Positions 13,528 through 18,386 of a stretch of DNA of 18,386 nucleotides are shown here, piece after piece. The notes beneath the pieces were generated by a model, which saw nothing but the letters and a program-made list of their open reading frames with translations, was not told the origin of the DNA and did no database searches. The position numbers and the translations under genes were made by a program. The stretch comes from JAYSFC01 sp041913505. GTDB taxonomy: Bacteria; Pseudomonadota; Gammaproteobacteria; Burkholderiales; Burkholderiaceae_C. Position 1 is the stretch's first letter. Each line of letters begins with the position of its first letter. The stretch is from contig JAYSFC010000071.1 of NCBI GenBank assembly GCA_041913505.1, forward strand, positions 1 through 18,386, in the 5' to 3' direction.

Positions 13528-15917
13528 CAGGCCATCTCCAGAACAGGTTGCGCAGGCGCCGCGGGAGCGTGCCCTCCGGCCGGCAAAGACACATCGGGCA
13601 GCGCACGTGCCAGGCGCGCCGCGTTGAGCACCACGAGCAGCGAACTTGCCGCCATGCCCAGCCCCGCAAGCCAGGCGGGCATCCAGCCCATCACCGCCAG
13701 CGGCACAGTGAGCGCGTTGTAGCACGCAGCCCACCAGAGGTTCTGCCGCACGACGCGCAGCGTTCGGCGCGCCAGCAACAGGGCTTGGGGCACCAGGGTC
13801 AACTGCTCGCCCAGCACGACGAAGTCCGAACGAGACTGCGCAAGCGGCACGGCCTTGCCGAAGGCAAACGACACATGGGCCCCTGCGAGCACAGGCCCGT
13901 CGTTGAGGCCATCGCCCACCATCGCCACATGGCGCCCCTGGGCCTGGGCGGCTTGCATGCGTTCAAGCTTGTCACTTGGCGTGCAATCGCCGTGGGATTC
14001 AGTGATACCTGCCTGCGCTGCCACGCGCTGCACTGCGGCGGGCCGATCTCCCGAGAGCAGCAGGACCCGCACCCCCTCCCGCTGCAGCTGCTGCACGACA
14101 GCCGCCGCCTCGGGCCTCACATCCTCCCGCAGCTCGAAGCGCGCCAGCTCATGCAGCGCACCTCCGCGCTCCTCAGACAGGACGACCAGCGGCCCACTCC
14201 CATCCGCTGCAGTGGCACCGGCATAGTGAGTTGAGCCCAGTCGCAGCCGACGCTCTGCAGCGCCCTCCTCTTTCAGCGTACCGACGAGGCCCTGCCCCGC
14301 CAGTTCCTGCACATCCTCCACACTCACGTGGCGCCCCCGTCCGAGCACCCCACCATGACCCGCAGCAGCCACGGCCCGCGACACTGGATGGATCGACTGG
14401 TGCGCCAGCGCGGCGGCCCAGGCGAGCGCCGCCTCGGCATCCACGCCAGGCGCGGGCTGCACAGTCTGCACAGCCATGCCATCGCGCGTGAGTGTGCCAG
14501 TCTTGTCGAACACCAGGGTATCGACAGCTGCCAGAGCCTCCAATCCCTGCAGATTGCGCACCAGCACGCCATGGCGCGCCAGCGTACCCGCAGCCGTGAG
14601 CATGGCCACGGGCGTGGCCAGCGACAGGGCGCAGGGGCAGGTCACGATGAGCACGGCCACCGCCACCATGAGCGCATGGCCCGGATCAGTGGGCCACCAC
14701 CAGGCAGCAGCCAGAGCGGCCGCGATGAGCACACCCACCAGGAAAGGACGCGCAATCCGGTCCGCAAGCTGGGCCAGCCGGGGCTTTTGCAATGACGCGC
14801 TCTCCATGAGCGCCACGATCTGCGCGAAGCGCGTACCGCCGCCCACGCCCTGCACCAGCACCTCCACAGCCGACTGCAGGTTATAGCTACCCGCTGTGAC
14901 CTGGCTGCCCTCGGCGCGCGCCACGGGAGTCGACTCGCCTGTGAGCAATGCTTCGTCCACCTGGGTATCACCGCGCACGATGCAGCCGTCGGCGGGAAAC
15001 GCCTCGCCGGGCAGTACTCGCACCACGTCGCCCACGGCGAGGCGGCGCACGGCCACACGGGCGAAACCGCCATCTGCCGCGCGGCGCTCCACACTGTCGG
15101 GCAGGCGGTTCATCACGGCCTCCAGCGCGCCCGCCGTGCGGTCGCGCAGACGCAGTTCAAGCCAGCGACCCGTGAGCAGGAAGAAGACAAACATCGTGAG
15201 CGAGTCGAAATAGACCTCGCGACCAAACAGCCCTGCGGGATCGAACGTACCCGCCGTGCTGACCACAAAGGTGATCAGCATGCCCAACGCCACGGGCAAG
15301 TCCATGCTCACGCGCCGAAGCCGGATGTCGCGCAGCGCATTGCTGAAAAAAGGGCCGCAGGCGAACAACACCACAGGTACCGAGATGACCCATGAAGCCC
15401 AGCGCAACAGCGTCTCCATCTCAAGCGATAGGTCGCCCGGCTGGGCCACGTAAGCGGGCCACGCATACATCATGACCTGCATCATGCAAAAGCCCGCAAC
15501 GAGCCAGCGCCACAGGGCCTTGCGATTTTCAGCTTGGCGCCGCTCACGCGCGAGCGCATCCATGGCCGGCAAGGCCTGGTAGCCAGCCCTCTGCACGGCA
15601 GCCATCCACTGCGAGGGCAGCACCTGCGCAGGCCGCCAGACCACGCGCGCGCGGCGCGCGGCGGCGCTTACCTCGGCGCGTTCCACGCCGGGCACGGACC
15701 GCAGCGCTTCTTCGATGGTGAGCGCACAGGCCGCGCAGTGCATGCCATCGAGCACCACCTGCGAATCCCAGGCCCCGGCACTCTGCCCCTCCCCACCCAC
15801 AGGTCGTCCAAAAGAGCCCCACTCCTGCGGATCATCCAGCAGGGCCGCGGACCCCGCAGCCGGCAACGGGCCTGCCACCGATGCCGCAGGGGGCGGTTCA
15901 GAAGGGTGATGGGACAT
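13527..15917 (-). CDS. ccoI: CcoI/FixI copper-transporting P1B-type ATPase
   Basis: A 796-residue copper-exporting P-type ATPase that supplies copper for cbb3 oxidase assembly. A heavy-metal-binding domain carries GMHCAAC (C61, C64). It is followed by about eight membrane helices, TGES at 326-329, the ion-path motif CPC at 427-429, the phosphorylated DKTGT at 471-475, HP at 510-511 and GDGLND at 668-673. All catalytic parts are intact. The 52 residues before the metal-binding domain are Ala/Pro-rich and contain DDPQEWGSF but no cysteines; many CcoI proteins have an extra Cys-rich domain there. The ATG at 15917 has no ribosome site and lies 41.5 bases from the centre of an FNR box, so a leaderless message is possible. 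It overlaps ccoS by one base. Confidence 0.95.
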   Translation of the reverse strand: MSHHPSEPPPAASVAGPLPAAGSAALLDDPQEWGSFGRPVGGEGQSAGAWDSQVVLDGMHCAACALTIEEALRSVPGVERAEVSAAARRARVVWRPAQVLPSQWMAAVQRAGYQALPAMDALARERRQAENRKALWRWLVAGFCMMQVMMYAWPAYVAQPGDLSLEMETLLRWASWVISVPVVLFACGPFFSNALRDIRLRRVSMDLPVALGMLITFVVSTAGTFDPAGLFGREVYFDSLTMFVFFLLTGRWLELRLRDRTAGALEAVMNRLPDSVERRAADGGFARVAVRRLAVGDVVRVLPGEAFPADGCIVRGDTQVDEALLTGESTPVARAEGSQVTAGSYNLQSAVEVLVQGVGGGTRFAQIVALMESASLQKPRLAQLADRIARPFLVGVLIAAALAAAWWWPTDPGHALMVAVAVLIVTCPCALSLATPVAMLTAAGTLARHGVLVRNLQGLEALAAVDTLVFDKTGTLTRDGMAVQTVQPAPGVDAEAALAWAAALAHQSIHPVSRAVAAAGHGGVLGRGRHVSVEDVQELAGQGLVGTLKEEGAAERRLRLGSTHYAGATAADGSGPLVVLSEERGGALHELARFELREDVRPEAAAVVQQLQREGVRVLLLSGDRPAAVQRVAAQAGITESHGDCTPSDKLERMQAAQAQGRHVAMVGDGLNDGPVLAGAHVSFAFGKAVPLAQSRSDFVVLGEQLTLVPQALLLARRTLRVVRQNLWWAACYNALTVPLAVMGWMPAWLAGLGMAASSLLVVLNAARLARALPDVSLPAGGHAPAAPAQPVLEMA

Positions 15918-15923
15918 GATTTG

Positions 15924-15929
15924 AGCCTA
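15924..15929 (-). promoter_or_regulatory. Possible -10 hexamer of a ccoI promoter
   Basis: On the minus strand this reads TAGGCT, three of six matches to TATAAT including the key T1, A2 and T6. It is centred 32 bases from the FNR box centre at 15958.5. Transcription would begin about at the A of the ccoI ATG. The prediction rests on geometry more than on the hexamer. Confidence 0.35.
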
Positions 15930-15951
15930 TCCGCAAAGCATGGCATGCACG

Positions 15952-15965
15952 TTGACATGGATCAA
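15952..15965. promoter_or_regulatory. FNR box between ccoI and the universal stress protein gene
   Basis: TTGAC-ATGG-ATCAA has one mismatch from TTGAT-N4-ATCAA. For the rightward usp gene a class II start would fall near 16000, with TAAGCT at 15987-15992 in about the -10 position and a 27-base leader holding the ribosome site. For the leftward ccoI gene the predicted start coincides with its ATG. The box may therefore act mainly on usp, or on both genes. Confidence 0.83.
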
Positions 15966-16026
15966 GGCTGCCAAGATGATCCCGCCTAAGCTGTACGCTA
16001 TCGAACCACACACAAGGAGAGTCCAC

Positions 16027-16470
16027 ATGTACAAGCGCATCCTGATCGCCACCGATGGGTCCCCTCTTTCCGATAAGGCCGTGCAAAGCGGTTTGTCCCT
16101 GGCAGCCCTCGCGGGAGCGCAGGTTGTGGCCCTCAAGGTGGTTCCACGCTATCCGCGCAGCTACTTCGAAGGTGGGATGCCGGTCGATCTGGCCGATATC
16201 AAGCGCATCGAACAACAGTGGGCCGATGACGCCCAAGCCCTGGTCGAGAAGGTCAAGGCCCAGGGCTCTGAAGAGGGCGTGAACGTGAAGGCAGTGATCG
16301 CCAAATCCGACCTCGTGGCCGAGGCCGTGATCTCTGCGGCCAAGAAGCACAAGTGCGACCTGATCGTAATGGCTTCGCACGGCCGCAAGGGCATCAAGCG
16401 CCTGCTGCTGGGCAGCGAGACGCAGCACGTACTGACGCACTCGCACATTCCCGTGCTGGTGCTGCGCTGA
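16027..16470 (+). CDS. UspA-family universal stress protein
   Basis: A 147-residue single-domain universal stress protein. It begins MYKRILIATDGSPLSDKA, the usual first strand and Asp of the nucleotide site. Near the C-terminus, ASHGRKGIKRLLLGSETQHVL fits the ATP-binding pattern G-x2-G-x9-G-S except that the first Gly is Ala. Binding of ATP is therefore likely but not certain, and the stress or survival role under low oxygen is inference. The ATG at 16027 has a clear AAGGAGA ribosome site at 16014-16020; the in-frame extension to 15940 would cross the FNR box. It is divergent from ccoI and probably FNR-activated. Its end faces the amidohydrolase gene 25 bases away. Confidence 0.93.
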   Translation: MYKRILIATDGSPLSDKAVQSGLSLAALAGAQVVALKVVPRYPRSYFEGGMPVDLADIKRIEQQWADDAQALVEKVKAQGSEEGVNVKAVIAKSDLVAEAVISAAKKHKCDLIVMASHGRKGIKRLLLGSETQHVLTHSHIPVLVLR

Positions 16471-16484
16471 GCCTGGCGGCGGGC

Positions 16485-16507
16485 GGCGCTGGCTGTCAGG
16501 CAGCGCC
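16485..16507. terminator. Possible bidirectional terminator between usp and the amidohydrolase gene
   Basis: GGCGCTG at 16485-16491 pairs with CAGCGCC at 16501-16507 around a nine-base loop, in the gap between two convergent genes and reaching into the last codons of the amidohydrolase. Only CTTGT follows on the plus strand, so it would be a weak intrinsic stop for usp. Confidence 0.45.
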
Positions 16508-17728
16508 CTTGTACATCTGGCCATCCTTGACGATGGCGCGGATGTGCTCGCCCTGGCCCAGCAGACAGGCAATGTCGGCAAGGGGATTGCCCTCTACAAG
16601 CAGCAAGTCGGCGATGGCGCCGGGCGTCACCTCGCCGAGTTGGCCCTGCTGACCGAGGATCTCGGCGCCCACCAGCGTGGCCTGCTGCAGCACGGGGCCG
16701 TTGCCCAGGATCTCGGCGCGCAGGCGCAGCTCGCCCGACTGCAGGTAATGGGTCTCGCCCAGCAGGTCGGAGCCCATCCCCATCTTCACCCCGGCACGGG
16801 CGAGGATCTCGATGGCCCGCTGGCCCTGGCTGCGCACGGCATCGATCTTGGCGACAGAGGCGGCAGGCAGGCCGTAGCGCTCGCCCTCGTTGGCCAGGCC
16901 TTCGTAGGTGATGAGCGTGGGCACCATGTAGGCGCCCCGTTCGGCCATGAGCTCCGCCGTGGGCGCGTCGACGAGGTTGCCGTGCTCGATGGTGCGCACG
17001 CCGCAGCGCACGGCCCGCGCGATGGCGCGTGGCGTGTAGGCATGGGCCAGCACGTAGGTGTTGGCGTTGGCCGCCTCCTCGACAATGGCGAGCAGTTCCG
17101 CCTCGGAGTAGCCGATGTTCCCGATCGGGTCGTTGGGCGATGCCACTCCGCCCGAGGCCATGACCTTGATCTGCGAGGCACCCTTCATGATCTCCTCGCG
17201 CACCGCGAGGCGGCAGGCGTCCACGCCATCGACCACGCGCGCGAGGTGGCCCAGCTTGTGCGTGCAGCCGCAGGGCTCCAGCTCATCGCTGCGCGGACGC
17301 ATATCGCCATGCCCGCCGGTCTGCGACAGCGCCTTGCCCGATGGGAAGATGCGCGGGCCCTGCACCAGGCCCGTGCGCACGGCCTCAGCCAGCGACCAGT
17401 CGGCCCCACCAGCGTCACGCACCGTGGTAAAGCCGCGCTCCAGCATACCCCGCATGATGGGCAGCGCGCGCAGCATGGTGAAGACGGTGGGCAACTTGGC
17501 GACACTGCCCAAGTTGAACGAAGAGGCCACCACATGCACGTGGCAGTCGATCAACCCAGGCATCACCGTGAGGCCCGTGGCGTCGATCACCTGCGCGCCC
17601 TCAGGCACCTGCAGTTGCGTTCCCACGGCGGCGATGCGCCCGTCCTGCACCAGCACCGAATGACCGGCGCGCAGCGCCAGCGCGTGAACATCCAGGACGT
17701 TGCCGTTGGCGATCAGCAGGCTGGTCAC
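16496..17728 (-). CDS. Metal-dependent amidohydrolase (COG1228, prolidase-like)
   Basis: A 410-residue cytoplasmic enzyme of the amidohydrolase superfamily. The metal-site elements are in order: HVH at residues 63-65; K188 in SQIKVMASGG, the likely carboxylated lysine; H229 in LAHAY; H249 in IEHGN; and D321 in GMGSDLLGE. GGHGDMR near 138-144 is typical of the subgroup containing Xaa-Pro dipeptidase-like and ochratoxinase-like hydrolases. It probably cleaves a C-N bond in an N-acyl amino acid, dipeptide or related amide; the substrate cannot be told. It starts with GTG at 17728, overlapping the ligase TGA as GTGA, so the two are co-translated. The pairing with an acyl-CoA ligase suggests a catabolic route in which the hydrolase frees an acid, but this is inference. 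Confidence 0.88.
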   Translation of the reverse strand: MTSLLIANGNVLDVHALALRAGHSVLVQDGRIAAVGTQLQVPEGAQVIDATGLTVMPGLIDCHVHVVASSFNLGSVAKLPTVFTMLRALPIMRGMLERGFTTVRDAGGADWSLAEAVRTGLVQGPRIFPSGKALSQTGGHGDMRPRSDELEPCGCTHKLGHLARVVDGVDACRLAVREEIMKGASQIKVMASGGVASPNDPIGNIGYSEAELLAIVEEAANANTYVLAHAYTPRAIARAVRCGVRTIEHGNLVDAPTAELMAERGAYMVPTLITYEGLANEGERYGLPAASVAKIDAVRSQGQRAIEILARAGVKMGMGSDLLGETHYLQSGELRLRAEILGNGPVLQQATLVGAEILGQQGQLGEVTPGAIADLLLVEGNPLADIACLLGQGEHIRAIVKDGQMYKGAA

Positions 17729-18386
17729 GCGAACAAGCCCTTGTGCTGCTCGCGCAGCAGGTTCTTCTGCACTTTGCCCATGGTGTTACGCGGCAGCTCG
17801 GTGGTGATGAAGCAGCGCTTGGGAATCTTGAAGTTGGCCAACTGGCTCTTGAGCTGCGCGACGATCGCATCGCCGTCGAGCTTGGCACCAGGCTTGGGGA
17901 TGACCACGGCCACGCCCACCTCGCCAAAATCGGGGTGCGGCACACCCACCAGGGCGCTCTCGGCCACGCCGGGCATCTCGTTGATGTAGCCCTCGATCTC
18001 GGCGGGGTACACGTTGTAGCCGCCGCTGATGATCAGGTCCTTGCTGCGGCCCACGATGCTCACGTAGCCGCGCTCGTCCACCTTGCCCACGTCGCCGGTC
18101 TTGAACCAGCCGTCGGCGCTGAACTCTTCCTTGGTCTTCTCGGGCATGCGCCAGTAGCCCTTGAACACGTTGGGGCCCTTGACCTGGATGTTGCCGATCT
18201 CGCCCACGGGCAGGGCTTTGCCCGCATCGTCCACCACGCGCAGACCCACGCCCGGCAGCGGGAAACCCACGGTGGAGCCGCGCCGCTCGTCCTGCCCGCC
18301 ATGGCGCGCATCGGCCGCGTAGGGGTTCGATGTGAGCATGATGGTCTCGCTCATGCCATAGCGCTCCAGGATGGTGTGGCCCGTGC
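17725..18386 (-). CDS. Malonyl-CoA synthetase-like AMP-forming ligase (C-terminal part)
   Basis: The 3' part of an acyl-CoA synthetase of the ANL superfamily; the 5' part lies beyond the window edge, and the visible frame is open to base 18386, giving about 219 residues. It begins TGHTILERYGMSET, the A5 motif, and continues with GEIGNIQVKGPNVFKGYW, GWFKTGDVG and the hinge GRSKDLIISGGYNVYP. The C-terminal catalytic lysine lies in GKVQKN. The wording of these motifs is closest to malonyl-CoA synthetase (MatB), which makes malonyl-CoA from malonate, CoA and ATP. That substrate is inferred from memory of the family; methylmalonate or another short diacid is possible. It is coupled by a four-base overlap to the amidohydrolase downstream. 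Confidence 0.85.
   Translation of the reverse strand, partial: TGHTILERYGMSETIMLTSNPYAADARHGGQDERRGSTVGFPLPGVGLRVVDDAGKALPVGEIGNIQVKGPNVFKGYWRMPEKTKEEFSADGWFKTGDVGKVDERGYVSIVGRSKDLIISGGYNVYPAEIEGYINEMPGVAESALVGVPHPDFGEVGVAVVIPKPGAKLDGDAIVAQLKSQLANFKIPKRCFITTELPRNTMGKVQKNLLREQHKGLFA

Noticed and set aside
16544..17989. Plus-strand open frame of 481 codons across the amidohydrolase and ligase genes
   Set aside because: It spans the junction of two real, coupled minus-strand genes and shows no recognisable motif.
1..18386. Search for tRNA, rRNA, CRISPR, insertion sequence, toxin-antitoxin or phage content
   Set aside because: No cloverleaf, repeat-spacer pattern, transposase motif or terminal repeats were recognised by eye; the window is filled with core metabolic genes.

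Overview
The window is high-GC, densely coded bacterial chromosome. Gene families, codon use and order fit a betaproteobacterium, probably Burkholderiales and most like Comamonadaceae (Acidovorax/Comamonas relatives). That placement is inferred from protein character alone. No RNA gene, insertion sequence, CRISPR array, phage gene or attachment site was seen. No intergenic gap reaches 300 bases.

Layout. 1-938: a TSUP/TauE-family membrane exporter (+) whose end overlaps the end of the next gene. 908-4677 (-): a coupled cyclic-di-GMP pair, an HD-GYP protein followed by a PAS-GGDEF-EAL protein. 4824-6951 (-): a SafE/COG2836-type membrane protein behind hemN (oxygen-independent coproporphyrinogen III oxidase). 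7143-7868 (+): an FNR-type [4Fe-4S] oxygen sensor, divergent from hemN. 7925-15917 (-): a complete cbb3 cytochrome oxidase locus read in the order ccoI, ccoS, ccoN, ccoO, ccoQ, ccoP, terminator, ccoG, ccoH, and a 98-residue two-helix membrane protein. 16027-16470 (+): a universal stress protein divergent from ccoI. 16496-18386 (-): a metal-dependent amidohydrolase coupled to the 3' part of a malonyl-CoA-synthetase-like ligase that runs off the window.

How it works together. 4876-16470 reads as a microaerobic respiration island. ccoNOQP encodes the high-affinity oxidase; ccoG, ccoH, ccoI and ccoS are its assembly and copper-supply factors; hemN makes haem without oxygen; FNR senses oxygen loss. 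Three good FNR boxes lie at the hemN/fnr, ccoS/ccoN and ccoI/usp junctions. The predicted -41.5 (class II) start points fit the leaders of hemN, ccoN and usp well. A weaker fourth box would overlap the predicted fnr start, suggesting autorepression.

Novelty. I found no wholly new system. The points most worth following are the possible leaderless ccoI transcript, the FNR box built into the ccoS stop codon, the fnr leader with an upstream mini-ORF, the uncharacterised 98-residue protein closing the cco assembly run, and the apparent loss of the usual N-terminal metal-binding domain of CcoI.
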